A stretch of 47,318 nucleotides of DNA from Pseudoalteromonas shioyasakiensis (GTDB lineage Bacteria; Pseudomonadota; Gammaproteobacteria; Enterobacterales; Alteromonadaceae). Location of the stretch: contig NZ_JAKEVM010000018.1 of the NCBI RefSeq assembly GCF_022398475.1, positions 1-47,318 of the forward strand, read 5' to 3'. Numbering within the stretch: the stretch's first letter is position 1; every line of letters begins with the position of its first letter. Under the pieces are notes generated by a model. It was given only the letters and a program-made list of their open reading frames with translations, ran no database searches and had not been told where the DNA came from. A program made the position numbers and the translations under genes. Of this stretch, positions 26,594 to 36,049 are shown in pieces.

Positions 26594-27175
26594 ATGAGCG
26601 AGCAGGATTTGGATTTAGCGCTAGTTAAAAGGGTCCAGCAAGGAGATAAAAACGCCTTCAACCTATTAGTTAGAAAATATCAGAATAAAATTGCAGGTTT
26701 GATTTCACGTTATGTATCGAACCAAGGTGATGTTGCTGATGTCGCACAAGAAGCTTTTATTAAAGCTTACCGTGCTTTACCTAACTTTAGAGGTGATAGC
26801 GCCTTTTATACTTGGTTGTACCGTATCGCCGTAAATTGTGCTAAAAATTACTTAGTTGCGCAGGGCCGTAAGCCCCCAGCTAACGATGTTGATGCCGAAG
26901 AAGCAGAATTTTATGACAGTGCAGATGCAATGCGTTCAAACGCATCGCCAGAAAACCTGTTATTAAGTGACGAAGTACGTGCTGTAATTTTTAATACGAT
27001 TGATAGTTTGCCTGAAGATCTTAAAACCGCGATTACCCTTCGTGAAATTGAAGGTATGAGCTATGAAGAAATAGCCGTGGTTATGGATTGCCCTGTGGGA
27101 ACGGTGCGTTCACGTATTTTCCGTGCCCGTGAGGCGATTGATAATAAATTGAATCCATTAATAGGTGAGTCTTAG
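26594..27175 (+). CDS. rpoE: RNA polymerase sigma factor RpoE
   Basis: This extracytoplasmic-function sigma factor (193 residues) directs the envelope-stress response. Sigma region 2 includes [31 protein letters not shown]-type sequence (here [15 protein letters not shown]), and region 4 has [19 protein letters not shown] followed by [13 protein letters not shown]. The ATG at 26594 gives the family-like MSEQ start, with AGAGGAG 11 bases upstream. An ATG at 26552 would add 14 residues (191-194 is the usual length), so it is less likely but possible. It starts the rpoE-rseA-rseB-rseC cluster and has a sigma-E-like promoter. Confidence 0.95.
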   Translation: [193 protein letters not shown]

Positions 27176-27176
27176 T

Positions 27177-27803
27177 ATGACAAAAGCAGACGTTAACAAG
27201 TTGGATAATGAGCAGTTGTCCGCGTTACTTGACGGCGAGCAGCAGTTAACTGATCAAGCGATCACAAACGACGATGTATCTACATTTGGTCGTTACGCAA
27301 TGATTGGTGATGTAATGCGTGCTGAGGCAAATAATAACGCTTTTAATTTTGACATTGCAGATGCAGTGGCAGAATCACTTGAGCAAGAACCTGTTTACGC
27401 AGATTTCGCGAATAAAACAACGGCACCAAAAAGCGAAGAAATCGTGGCGGCAACAGGCACAGATAACGTGGTAGCATTTAATTGGCGCCGTCCATTTGCC
27501 CAAGTGGCTATTGCTGCTAGTGTTGCTATGTTTGCGATTGTGGGCGTACAAACATTGCCACAAAACACCGAGTCACCGCAAAGTGACATTCCAACATTAC
27601 AAACAGTACCGTTAACGGGTATGGCTTCTCCTGTAAGTTACTCATCTGAGCAGCCTGCATTAGAAAATGCAGAGCAAGGTTTACGTGAGTTACAACAGCA
27701 GCGTATTGGCGCATTAGTTCTTGAGCACCAACGTCAAGCACGTGTTGCATATTCGCTAGAAAAATCGCAAACTGCAGAAAATGCAGACGAGGAAAAAAAC
27801 TAA
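27177..27803 (+). CDS. rseA: Anti-sigma-E factor RseA
   Basis: This 208-residue single-pass inner-membrane protein holds RpoE inactive until cleaved by DegS and RseP. The N-terminal cytoplasmic domain has the anti-sigma pattern LDNEQLSALLDGE; one membrane helix is at about residues 101-120 (PFAQVAIAASVAMFAIVGVQ); the rest is periplasmic. GTG at 27165 is in frame but overlaps rpoE; the ATG at 27177, just after the rpoE stop with GGTGAG 7 bases upstream, is preferred. Divergence from E. coli RseA in the periplasmic part is normal for the family. Confidence 0.9.
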   Translation: MTKADVNKLDNEQLSALLDGEQQLTDQAITNDDVSTFGRYAMIGDVMRAEANNNAFNFDIADAVAESLEQEPVYADFANKTTAPKSEEIVAATGTDNVVAFNWRRPFAQVAIAASVAMFAIVGVQTLPQNTESPQSDIPTLQTVPLTGMASPVSYSSEQPALENAEQGLRELQQQRIGALVLEHQRQARVAYSLEKSQTAENADEEKN

Positions 27804-27807
27804 TTAA

Positions 27808-28761
27808 ATGAAAGTTTTTACTTTTATTTTGTCGCTGGTATTAACGGCTCCTGCCATTGCCAGCGACGAAAATCCCGCCAAGACTTTATTAAATGATATG
27901 GCTACGGCCGTTCATACTCGCAACTTTGACGCATCATTTGTGGTTGTAAAAGGCCAAGCTATGGAACCCTATCGCTGGTTACATGCAAAACAAGGTGATA
28001 TTGAACTTGAGCATCTAAGTTTACTCAACGGCGCTGGCCTAGAAATGGTGCGCGTTGACGATCAAGTTACCTATTTTGAGCCTCATTCAGAGCCTTATTC
28101 AGTTAAAACAGACTCTATCGCTGGGCCAATTCCTGAAGTACTTTTTAAAGATATTAACCGACTAAGCGCTCATTATGATTTTGTGCTTGGCGGAAAAGGC
28201 CGTATTGCAGGGCGCTCAGCACAGTTAGTGCGTATTGAATCAAAAGATGAATACAAATATAACTATTGGATTTGGTTAGATACTGAGTCATCGTTGTTAC
28301 TTAAATCTGCCTATGTGAATCACAAAGGTGAGATGCTTGAGCAGTTACAGTTAACTCATATCAGCGTAACAGAACAGCCAGCGCCTATGTTAGTTGAAAT
28401 GCAAAATCGTGACTTTCCTGCGGTGTTGGCGACTAACGATTTAGCCAATAATGAAGACAGCGCAGCGAATGATTGGAAAATTGGTTGGTTGCCAGATGGC
28501 TTTAAATTATTAAAGTCAGATCGTCATAAACTTGACTTAAACAATGAACTTGCTGACTATTATTTATATTCAGATGGGTTTGTTGAAGTGTCTGTTTTTA
28601 TTCAAAGACCTTTACCGGGTAAGCGCGCAAGCGGTGCTTTAACGTCAGGCGCAACGACTGTGTATGTACACAATGGTGGTAGCTTTGATGTATCGGTTGT
28701 TGGTAATATCCCTGCTATGACAGCCAAAGCTATAGCTGAGTCGGTAGCGCGACCTCTTTAA
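27808..28761 (+). CDS. rseB: Periplasmic sigma-E regulator RseB
   Basis: The 317-residue protein has a signal peptide (residues 1-19, ending AIAS) and the MucB/RseB N-terminal LolA-like domain followed by a small C-terminal domain (about 220-310). It binds RseA in the periplasm and shields it from DegS until lipopolysaccharide or stress releases it. Recognisable blocks are VHTRNFDASFVV near the start and GFKLLKSDRHK before the C-terminal domain. It lies 4 bases after rseA. Confidence 0.92.
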   Translation: MKVFTFILSLVLTAPAIASDENPAKTLLNDMATAVHTRNFDASFVVVKGQAMEPYRWLHAKQGDIELEHLSLLNGAGLEMVRVDDQVTYFEPHSEPYSVKTDSIAGPIPEVLFKDINRLSAHYDFVLGGKGRIAGRSAQLVRIESKDEYKYNYWIWLDTESSLLLKSAYVNHKGEMLEQLQLTHISVTEQPAPMLVEMQNRDFPAVLATNDLANNEDSAANDWKIGWLPDGFKLLKSDRHKLDLNNELADYYLYSDGFVEVSVFIQRPLPGKRASGALTSGATTVYVHNGGSFDVSVVGNIPAMTAKAIAESVARPL

Positions 28762-28764
28762 ATC

Positions 28765-29214
28765 ATGATTGAACAAACACTCACTGTCGTGTCGGTAAAA
28801 GGCACGACAGCGAATTTAGAAGCAGAGCAAAAGCAAGCCTGTGCCGGCTGTAATGGTCGTTGTGGTTCGCAAGTTTTTGCAAAGCTGTTTGGAACAGCTA
28901 AAAAAACCTTTCCTTATACCTTCGAAAAAGAGCTCCAAGTAGGGCAAAAAGTAACATTAGCACTCGATGATAGTCACTTAGTTAAACACGCTATGGCTGT
29001 TTACATGCTACCCCTTTTGTTTAGCTTAGGGTTTGCTTTGATCGCATTTTCGGCTTTTTCGCTTACAGAAGGCTGGCAAATTTTAGCCGCCGTGATTGGT
29101 GGCATAACGGGCTATGCGATAGCAAAATCAAGGGTTAAGAGCCTTAAGCATGATATTAAAGTAATAAAAATTCACCCAATTACTATTCCTTTCACTCAAA
29201 TAGATGGTGATTAA
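28765..29214 (+). CDS. rseC: RseC/SoxR-reducing system membrane protein
   Basis: The 149-residue protein has an N-terminal cytoplasmic Cys cluster CAGCNGRCG (residues about 26-34) and two membrane helices at about 75-95 and 98-120. It matches RseC, which takes part in redox control of SoxR and is usually last in the rse operon. It follows rseB by 3 bases. Confidence 0.9.
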   Translation: MIEQTLTVVSVKGTTANLEAEQKQACAGCNGRCGSQVFAKLFGTAKKTFPYTFEKELQVGQKVTLALDDSHLVKHAMAVYMLPLLFSLGFALIAFSAFSLTEGWQILAAVIGGITGYAIAKSRVKSLKHDIKVIKIHPITIPFTQIDGD

Positions 29215-29284
29215 AGCCAATTAAATGTAAAATTGTCGCTTTATACACTTAGTCCATTTTATATAGAAGTTTAGAATCCAGTTT

Positions 29285-31072
29285 ATGAAGCATATCCGTA
29301 ATTTTTCGATCATCGCCCATATTGACCATGGTAAATCGACTCTCTCTGACCGTCTTATCCAAGTTTGTGGTGGTTTAACAGACCGTGAAATGCAGCAGCA
29401 GGTGTTAGACTCAATGGACATTGAGCGTGAGCGTGGTATCACCATCAAAGCGCAAAGTGTAACGCTAAATTATAAAGCTAAAGACGGCGAAACATATCAG
29501 TTAAACTTTATCGACACGCCAGGACACGTTGACTTCACATACGAAGTATCACGTTCACTTGCAGCCTGTGAAGGTGCACTTTTAGTTGTTGATGCGGGTC
29601 AAGGTGTTGAAGCTCAAACTTTAGCTAACTGCTACACAGCAATCGAAATGGACTTAGAAGTTATTCCAGTTCTAAATAAAATCGACTTACCACAAGCCGA
29701 TCCACTTCGTGTAGCAGAAGAAATTGAAGACATCATTGGTATCGATGCCCTTGATGCTGTGCAATGTAGTGCTAAAACCGGTATTGGTATTGAAGAAGTA
29801 CTCGAAATCATTGTTAAAGATATTCCGCCACCAGAAGGTGACAAAGATGAGCCACTACAGGCGCTTATCATTGACTCATGGTTTGACCCATACCAAGGCG
29901 TTGTATCATTAGTACGTATTAAGCACGGTGAATTGCGCGCGGGCGATAAAATTAAGATCATGTCGAATGATCAAGTTCACATCGCAGATAAAGTAGGTAT
30001 TTTCACGCCAAAACAAACCAACACGGGTATCTTAAAAACCGGTGAAGTAGGCTTTGTTATTGCGGGTATTAAAGAAATCCATGGTGCACCTGTAGGTGAT
30101 ACCATCACTTTACAACGTAATTCTGCTCCAGAGCGTTTACCAGGCTTCCAACGCATTAAACCGCAGGTTTATGCTGGTATGTTCCCAATTTCATCAGATG
30201 ACTATGAATCATTCCGTGATGCGCTTGATAAATTAAGCTTGAACGATGCGTCGTTATTCTTCGAGCCAGAAAACTCAACAGCACTAGGTTTTGGTTTCCG
30301 TTGTGGCTTCTTAGGTATGCTACACATGGAAATCATTCAAGAGCGTCTTGAGCGTGAATACGACATTGACCTTATTACTACTGCGCCAACAGTAATCTAC
30401 GAAGTAGAGACTAAAGACGGAACTAAACAGATAGATAACCCGTCTGACTTACCGCCGGTGAATAATATTCTTGAAATCCGTGAGCCAATTGTTGAAGCTA
30501 ACATATTAGTTCCGCAAGAGTTTTTAGGTAACGTAATTACGCTTTGTGTTGAAAAGCGTGGTATGCAAACTAAAATGAGCTACCATGGTAAGCAAGTTGC
30601 GGTGACGTACGAATTACCGATGGCTGAAGTAGTCATGGACTTCTTTGATAAGTTAAAATCAACAAGCCGTGGTTTTGCATCGCTTGATTATAACTTTAAG
30701 CATTTCCAAGCTTCAGACATGGTACGTGTTGACGTATTAATTAATGGTGAGCGTGTTGATGCGTTAGCGATTATTGTACACCGCGATATTGCACAATCAC
30801 GTGGTCGTCAGTTAGCCGAAGCACTGAAAGACTTAATTCCACGTCAGCAGTTTGATATTGCGATTCAAGCAGCGATTGGTCAGCATGTTATTGCCCGTAC
30901 AACAGTTAAGCAATTACGTAAAAACGTAATCGCGAAATGTTACGGTGGTGACGTGAGCCGTAAGAAGAAACTACTACAAAAACAAAAAGAAGGTAAAAAG
31001 CGAATGAAGCAACTAGGTAACGTTGAAGTACCTCAAGATGCATTCTTAGCTATCCTTAAAGTTGGTAAATAA
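29285..31072 (+). CDS. lepA: Elongation factor 4 (ribosome back-translocase)
   Basis: This 595-residue GTPase rescues or repositions stalled ribosomes and helps translation under stress. The G domain holds AHIDHGKST (P-loop, residues about 10-18), the G2 threonine in [13 protein letters not shown] and NKIDL. EF-G-like domains II, III and V follow, and the LepA-specific C-terminus is present ([18 protein letters not shown]). Length is normal. A 70-base gap after rseC may hold its own promoter; lepB follows at 26 bases. Confidence 0.96.
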   Translation: MKHIRNFSIIAHIDHGKSTLSDRLIQVCGGLTDREMQQQVLDSMDIERERGITIKAQSVTLNYKAKDGETYQLNFIDTPGHVDFTYEVSRSLAACEGALLVVDAGQGVEAQTLANCYTAIEMDLEVIPVLNKIDLPQADPLRVAEEIEDIIGIDALDAVQCSAKTGIGIEEVLEIIVKDIPPPEGDKDEPLQALIIDSWFDPYQGVVSLVRIKHGELRAGDKIKIMSNDQVHIADKVGIFTPKQTNTGILKTGEVGFVIAGIKEIHGAPVGDTITLQRNSAPERLPGFQRIKPQVYAGMFPISSDDYESFRDALDKLSLNDASLFFEPENSTALGFGFRCGFLGMLHMEIIQERLEREYDIDLITTAPTVIYEVETKDGTKQIDNPSDLPPVNNILEIREPIVEANILVPQEFLGNVITLCVEKRGMQTKMSYHGKQVAVTYELPMAEVVMDFFDKLKSTSRGFASLDYNFKHFQASDMVRVDVLINGERVDALAIIVHRDIAQSRGRQLAEALKDLIPRQQFDIAIQAAIGQHVIARTTVKQLRKNVIAKCYGGDVSRKKKLLQKQKEGKKRMKQLGNVEVPQDAFLAILKVGK

Positions 31073-31098
31073 TTAGAAGTAAATAAAGGAATTAATGC

Positions 31099-32034
31099 AT
31101 GGCGGGTTACTTTTCTATTTTCTTAGTGTTGTTAACGCTAGGCTCAGGATTAATTTGGTTAATTGACCACTTTATGTTTGCGCCAAAGCGTCAGCAACGC
31201 ATTGCCCTTGCTCAAAACGCAGCAGGTGGCGAATTAGACGAAGAAACCGCTGCATTAATTGCGCCTGAGCCAAGTATCACTGAAACGGCAAAGTCAATTT
31301 TTCCGATGATTGCAGCGATCACTATTTTTCGCTCTTTCATTTTTGAACCGTTTCAAATTCCATCTGGTTCAATGATGCCAACCCTATTAGTGGGCGACTT
31401 CATTTTAGTGCAGAAGTACTCATATGGCGTTAAAGATCCTATTTGGCGTAGCCAGTTAGTTGATGTTGATGAACCTGAACGTGGTGATATTGTGGTATTT
31501 AAATACCCATTAGACGAGCGCGTAGATTACATTAAACGTACGATTGGTTTACCGGGCGATAAAATTGTATATCGCAATAAGCACCTTTATATTCAGCCAA
31601 AATGTGCCGAAGGTGTAACGCAGCAAGGTGATTTGCTGTGTAATGAATACAACAAAATTGATATGGAAATCCTCAATAGTGACGAGTTCAAGCAGGGTTC
31701 GATGAATTTAGTGCGCTTAGAAGAAAACCTAAGCACATTGAATCATAATATTTTAATTAACCCGCAAGCTCCTGAAATGAAAGGCCGTTATTATCAACAA
31801 CCAGGTACACGCTCAGACGAGTGGGTTGTTCCTGCCGATCATTATTTCATGATGGGTGATAACCGTGATAATAGCCAAGACAGTCGCTTTTGGGGCTTTG
31901 TACCTAAAGAAAACTTGGTAGGTAAAGCCGTCTTTATATGGATGAGTTTTGAATTTGAGAATGGCCCAGATGACTTTTTACCAGGCTGGGTTCCAACTGG
32001 TGTTCGTTTTGAACGCCTAGGTAATATTCAGTAA
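31099..32034 (+). CDS. lepB: Signal peptidase I
   Basis: This inner-membrane protease (311 residues) removes signal peptides from exported proteins. Two N-terminal membrane segments (about residues 3-23 and 65-82) precede the catalytic domain. The Ser-Lys dyad is Ser91 in [10 protein letters not shown] and Lys146 in VDYIKRTIG, at the same numbers as in E. coli LepB. The [17 protein letters not shown] box is complete. It precedes rnc by 2 bases, the conserved operon order. Confidence 0.95.
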   Translation: MAGYFSIFLVLLTLGSGLIWLIDHFMFAPKRQQRIALAQNAAGGELDEETAALIAPEPSITETAKSIFPMIAAITIFRSFIFEPFQIPSGSMMPTLLVGDFILVQKYSYGVKDPIWRSQLVDVDEPERGDIVVFKYPLDERVDYIKRTIGLPGDKIVYRNKHLYIQPKCAEGVTQQGDLLCNEYNKIDMEILNSDEFKQGSMNLVRLEENLSTLNHNILINPQAPEMKGRYYQQPGTRSDEWVVPADHYFMMGDNRDNSQDSRFWGFVPKENLVGKAVFIWMSFEFENGPDDFLPGWVPTGVRFERLGNIQ

Positions 32035-32036
32035 CG

Positions 32037-32714
32037 ATGAAAAAAAACGTAACAGAGTTATACAACAAAATAGGTTATACATTTACTGATCAAGCTTTGC
32101 TTGAGCAGGCAATGACGCACCGCAGTCATAAAGGCCAACATAACGAGCGCTTAGAGTTTTTAGGTGATTCGATTTTGAGCTTTGTGATTGCGAATGCACT
32201 TTACACTAAATTTCCAAAAGCACGTGAAGGTGATTTAAGCCGCATGCGTTCGACCCTAGTTCGTGGTCAAACGTTGGCTGAGTTTGGCCTAGAGTTTGGC
32301 TTAGGCGATTACTTACGCTTAGGTCCAGGCGAGCTTAAAAGCGGTGGTTTTCGCCGTGAATCAACCCTTGCTGATGCCGTTGAGGCGATCATTGGTGCGG
32401 TGTTCTTAGACTCAAACATTGAACAATGTGGTGAGTTAATTTTAAGCTGGTACGAGTCGCGTCTTGATGCAATTTCGCCGGGCTTAAATCAAAAAGATCC
32501 AAAAACATTACTTCAAGAATACTTACAAGCGCGCAAATTATCGTTACCTGGCTACACTGTAATTGATACAAAAGGCCAAGCGCACAATCAAACATTCACG
32601 GTTGAATGTATTGTTGAAGGGATGGATAGCATTATCTCAGTAGGTAGCTCACGTCGTAAAGCTGAGCAAAAAGCCGCTGAAAAAGCCTTAAAGATACTTA
32701 AAAATGAATCTTGA
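32037..32714 (+). CDS. rnc: Ribonuclease III
   Basis: This 225-residue dsRNA endonuclease processes rRNA precursors and structured mRNAs. The RNase III signature [14 protein letters not shown] (residues about 35-48) holds the catalytic Glu and Asp; [13 protein letters not shown] supplies the second acidic cluster. A double-stranded RNA-binding domain occupies the C-terminal 70 residues, ending in the [11 protein letters not shown] helix. Its stop codon region overlaps the era start by 11 bases. Confidence 0.96.
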   Translation: MKKNVTELYNKIGYTFTDQALLEQAMTHRSHKGQHNERLEFLGDSILSFVIANALYTKFPKAREGDLSRMRSTLVRGQTLAEFGLEFGLGDYLRLGPGELKSGGFRRESTLADAVEAIIGAVFLDSNIEQCGELILSWYESRLDAISPGLNQKDPKTLLQEYLQARKLSLPGYTVIDTKGQAHNQTFTVECIVEGMDSIISVGSSRRKAEQKAAEKALKILKNES

Positions 32715-33636
32715 TGATTTAATTAGCAAAGAACCTGCAGAGCTAGACACGCACTGCGGTATGGTTGCCATTGTTGGCCGCCCAAATGTAGGTAAATCAA
32801 CCTTACTTAACTATATTGTTGAGCAAAAGGTGTCTATTACTTCTCGTAAGCCACAAACCACACGCCACCGTATCATGGGTATTCATACCGAAGGTAAATA
32901 CCAAGCTGTTTATGTGGATACACCAGGCTTACACGTCGAAGAAAAACGTGCTATTAACCGTTTAATGAACCGTGCCGCATCAAGCTCAATTGGCGATGTA
33001 GAACTGATCATCTTTGTGGTTGAAGGCACACACTGGAACGAAGACGATGAGATGGTACTAAATAAAGTACGTCAGAGCGGTCGTCCAGTATTATTAGTTA
33101 TGAATAAAATTGACCAAGTTAAAGACCGTGATTTAGTGCTTCCGCACATGCAGTTTTTAGGTGGTAAATTTGATTTTGTGGCTATTATGCCGGTCTCAGC
33201 AAAGCAGGGTAAAAATATTGATTTAATCAAAGATGAAGTGAAAAAGCGTTTACCGCTTTGTGAGTTTTACTTCCCTGAAGATTACGTAACAGACCGTTCA
33301 ATGCGCTTTATGGCGGCTGAAGTGATCCGTGAAAAGCTGATGCGCTTTATGGGTGATGAGCTACCATATTCAGTCACCGTCGAGATCGAGCAGTTTAAAT
33401 GGCAAGAAAACGGTGTTTGGCAAATTAATGGTTTGATCCTCGTTGAGCGTGAAACGCAAAAGCGTATGGTGATCGGCAATAAAGGCGAAAAGCTCAAAGT
33501 GATTGGCCGTGAAGCTCGTAAAGACCTTGAAGACATGCTTGATAACAAAGTGTTTTTAGAACTTTGGGTAAAAGTGAAGTCTGGCTGGGCTGACGATGAG
33601 CGTGCGCTACGTAGCCTTGGCTATGGTGAAGACTAA
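32704..33636 (+). CDS. era: Ribosome-assembly GTPase Era
   Basis: The 310-residue protein binds 16S rRNA near its 3' end and helps mature the 30S subunit. GTPase motifs are GRPNVGKST, the conserved DTPG and NKID. The C-terminal KH domain includes [19 protein letters not shown]. It overlaps rnc and precedes recO by 17 bases. Confidence 0.96.
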   Translation: MNLDDLISKEPAELDTHCGMVAIVGRPNVGKSTLLNYIVEQKVSITSRKPQTTRHRIMGIHTEGKYQAVYVDTPGLHVEEKRAINRLMNRAASSSIGDVELIIFVVEGTHWNEDDEMVLNKVRQSGRPVLLVMNKIDQVKDRDLVLPHMQFLGGKFDFVAIMPVSAKQGKNIDLIKDEVKKRLPLCEFYFPEDYVTDRSMRFMAAEVIREKLMRFMGDELPYSVTVEIEQFKWQENGVWQINGLILVERETQKRMVIGNKGEKLKVIGREARKDLEDMLDNKVFLELWVKVKSGWADDERALRSLGYGED

Positions 33637-33653
33637 GTAAAGTCTTACACGCC

Positions 33654-34340
33654 ATGGATAGCGAATTCTACACAGCATACTTGCTGCACCGACGTCCATT
33701 TAGCGACTCGCAAGTCATGCTCGATATGCTGGTAGAAGGCGTAGGTCAGCTGAGAATGCTGGCCCGTGTTAGTGGTCGCCAGGCCACTAAACATAAAGCA
33801 CAATTACAACCTTTCCAATCTCTGCTCGTACAATATAGCGGCAAGTCTGATTTAAAATACATTAATCGTTTTGAACCCCATGGCCGGCAAACTATGTTGC
33901 AGGGTACCGAGCTTTATTGCGGCTTCTATATGAACGAATTAACCAATCGTATCGTACCTATCAATGAGCCGATGGAAAGTGTATATCATCTTTATAAACA
34001 GCATCTAGACGAGTTATCATGCACTAAAAACCTACAAGCTGTGCTGCGCTCTTACGAGTTTCAACTATTAGAGATGCTGGGTTATGGCGTTGATTTTAGT
34101 GTTGATGCCGAAGGTGATGAAATTAACGATGCAGCAAATTACCAGTACTTTGCTGAATACGGTTTTTTACTGCATGACGACCCCCATAGTGGCTTTTCAG
34201 GAAAGCAATTAAATGCCATAGCAGCTCATGACTTTAGCGCCCCTGATGTGTTATATATGGCAAAGCAATTAAGTCGATACCTACTCAAGCCTTTACTTGG
34301 TAAAAAGCCATTAAAAAGCCGTGAGTTATTTATTAAGTAG
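33654..34340 (+). CDS. recO: DNA repair protein RecO
   Basis: This 228-residue RecF-pathway protein anneals strands and loads RecA onto SSB-coated DNA. The N-terminal OB-fold begins with YTAYLLHRRPFSDSQVMLDML and is followed by the helical C-terminal domain with YEFQLLEMLGYGVDF. Position after era is conserved in gammaproteobacteria. Confidence 0.92.
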   Translation: MDSEFYTAYLLHRRPFSDSQVMLDMLVEGVGQLRMLARVSGRQATKHKAQLQPFQSLLVQYSGKSDLKYINRFEPHGRQTMLQGTELYCGFYMNELTNRIVPINEPMESVYHLYKQHLDELSCTKNLQAVLRSYEFQLLEMLGYGVDFSVDAEGDEINDAANYQYFAEYGFLLHDDPHSGFSGKQLNAIAAHDFSAPDVLYMAKQLSRYLLKPLLGKKPLKSRELFIK

Positions 34341-34383
34341 GCTGATGTTCAGCCTTGAATCGTTGTTTTAAACAGGTAAAAAA

Positions 34384-35115
34384 ATGAAAGATATTCTTCT
34401 TGGTGTAAACGTTGATCACATTGCCACTTTACGCCAAGCGCGTGGCACGAGTTACCCAGATCCTGCGCATGCTGCAGCTGTTGCAGAGCATGCTGGTGCA
34501 GATGGTATCACCATTCATTTGCGTGAAGACCGTCGTCATATTCAAGACCGCGACGTATATGTGATGGCAAAAACGATTCAAACACGTATGAATCTTGAAA
34601 TTGCAGTCACCGATGAAATGATCGACATCGCCCTTGAAGTGAAACCTGCTTATGTTTGTTTAGTGCCTGAAAAGCGTGAAGAGCTCACCACTGAGGGTGG
34701 CCTGGATGTTGTGGGTAATTTTGAAAAAGTAAAAGCAGCAACAGAAAAGTTAACTGCAGCAGGAATTAAAGTCTCGTTATTCATTGATGCCGACAACGCA
34801 CAACTTGACGCTGCAAAAGCGTGTAATGCTCCATACGTTGAAATTCACACAGGTGCTTATGCTGATGCTGAAAATGACGAAGAGCTTCACACTGAGCTTG
34901 AGCGTATTCGTAGCGGCGTACAATATGCTGATAGCTTAGGTTTAATCGTTAATGCCGGCCATGGTCTTCATTATCACAATGTAAAACCTATTGCGGCAAT
35001 GCCAGAAATTTATGAGTTAAACATTGGTCATGCGATTATTGCCCGTGCAGCGATTGATGGTTTAGAAAAAGCAGTCAGCGATATGAAACGTTTAATGATT
35101 GAAGCAAGACTTTGA
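34384..35115 (+). CDS. pdxJ: Pyridoxine 5'-phosphate synthase
   Basis: This 243-residue TIM-barrel enzyme joins 1-deoxy-xylulose 5-phosphate with aminoacetone-3-phosphate in vitamin B6 synthesis. It begins [17 protein letters not shown], holds the family [14 protein letters not shown] segment and ends with INIGHAII-type sequence (here [11 protein letters not shown]). It follows recO as in E. coli; the usual next gene acpS is not here. A terminator follows. Confidence 0.96.
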   Translation: MKDILLGVNVDHIATLRQARGTSYPDPAHAAAVAEHAGADGITIHLREDRRHIQDRDVYVMAKTIQTRMNLEIAVTDEMIDIALEVKPAYVCLVPEKREELTTEGGLDVVGNFEKVKAATEKLTAAGIKVSLFIDADNAQLDAAKACNAPYVEIHTGAYADAENDEELHTELERIRSGVQYADSLGLIVNAGHGLHYHNVKPIAAMPEIYELNIGHAIIARAAIDGLEKAVSDMKRLMIEARL

Positions 35116-35157
35116 ACTGCCGCTCTTTTATAGACGCTGGTAAGTTTGAATACTGAG

Positions 35158-35187
35158 CGCGGTGGATATGATATCCACCGCGTTTTT
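35158..35187 (+). terminator. Intrinsic terminator after pdxJ
   Basis: CGCGGTGGATAT and ATATCCACCGCG form a near-perfect long stem with a minimal loop, followed by five T. It ends the rpoE-to-pdxJ superoperon. Confidence 0.92.
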
Positions 35188-35197
35188 ATTTACTCAT

Positions 35198-35524
35198 TTA
35201 TTTACTCAGATAAACAATAAATTGTGCAAGCAATGAAGATAGCCAAGGCGAAAGGCAGAGTAGGGCCACTAAATATTGATGTTTTTTCTTAAAGCTTTTT
35301 AAAACATCATCATCTATTGCCGACAATTCACCTTTCTTGATTGAATGAAAAACCATTGAGTTAGGTTTTGCCTTCATCAAACGGGCTTGGCTTTCGTATG
35401 TTTGCCATTGCTCTGTGTAATTGGTTTTTACGTAATTATTAGCTTCAATACTTAGTTTTTTATAGCGGAGGAAAAACCAAGTGATTGAAATAGCACTAAA
35501 GATGATAAGTAAGATAAAATACAA
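35198..35524 (-). CDS. Small protein with an N-terminal and a C-terminal membrane segment, unknown
   Basis: The 108-residue protein begins with a hydrophobic helix (YFILLIIFSAISITWFFL) and ends with another (LVALLCLSPWLSSLLAQFIVYL); the middle is charged. I recognise no family. It is 12 bases downstream of the TonB-like lipoprotein gene on the same strand, so they may be co-transcribed. Codon use does not differ from its neighbours. Confidence 0.55.
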   Translation of the reverse strand: MYFILLIIFSAISITWFFLRYKKLSIEANNYVKTNYTEQWQTYESQARLMKAKPNSMVFHSIKKGELSAIDDDVLKSFKKKHQYLVALLCLSPWLSSLLAQFIVYLSK

Positions 35525-35536
35525 AGCAAGCTCCCT

Positions 35537-36013
35537 TTAATACTTCACTACGCGTGTACCCGTGGAATAAATAATATCTGAACTAGGGCATGAATAGTTA
35601 GGTTTTAGCTTTTTGCAAGATTGCTCAGGTGTGTCAAAACAAAAATCAAAGCGAGTTTGGGTTTTCACCGCTTTATCAGTAATATTTTTCGCCAGTTCAT
35701 TCCAGTGCCAATTAGTGATTACATCTTTTGCTGCAGCGGCAAATACAGGGTTAGTTGAGGCAACTACCTGAATATCTCTAATCTCATTTTGTGGCGTAAT
35801 GACATACTCAATAGTTGCGCAACCTTCTTTTGCTTGGATAACTGCTTTTTTGGGGTATCTGGCAGGAAAGCGTTCAAGCGGTTGCCATTTTGCTGACTCC
35901 ATTTCATTATAGCTAACAGCTAAATCTGCATACTCTAATTTTACGGGTTTCTCTTCGGTTGATGTGCAACCAAATACAAACAAACTACCAGCTAGCAATA
36001 AATAGTTTTTCAT
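35537..36013 (-). CDS. Lipoprotein with a TonB-type C-terminal domain
   Basis: The 158-residue protein has a lipobox ending at Cys16 (LFVFGC). The rest resembles a TonB C-terminal domain: PLERFPARYPKKAVIQAKEG, then a beta strand pair with ATIEYVITPQNEIRDI and the helix PVFAAAAKDVI before NWHW. It lacks a Pro-rich spacer and a membrane anchor helix, so it would be an envelope lipoprotein rather than an energy transducer. Its partner is unknown. Confidence 0.65.
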   Translation of the reverse strand: MKNYLLLAGSLFVFGCTSTEEKPVKLEYADLAVSYNEMESAKWQPLERFPARYPKKAVIQAKEGCATIEYVITPQNEIRDIQVVASTNPVFAAAAKDVITNWHWNELAKNITDKAVKTQTRFDFCFDTPEQSCKKLKPNYSCPSSDIIYSTGTRVVKY

Positions 36014-36049
36014 TAATATATTCCTTTATACAATTTATTGAGTGTTCTC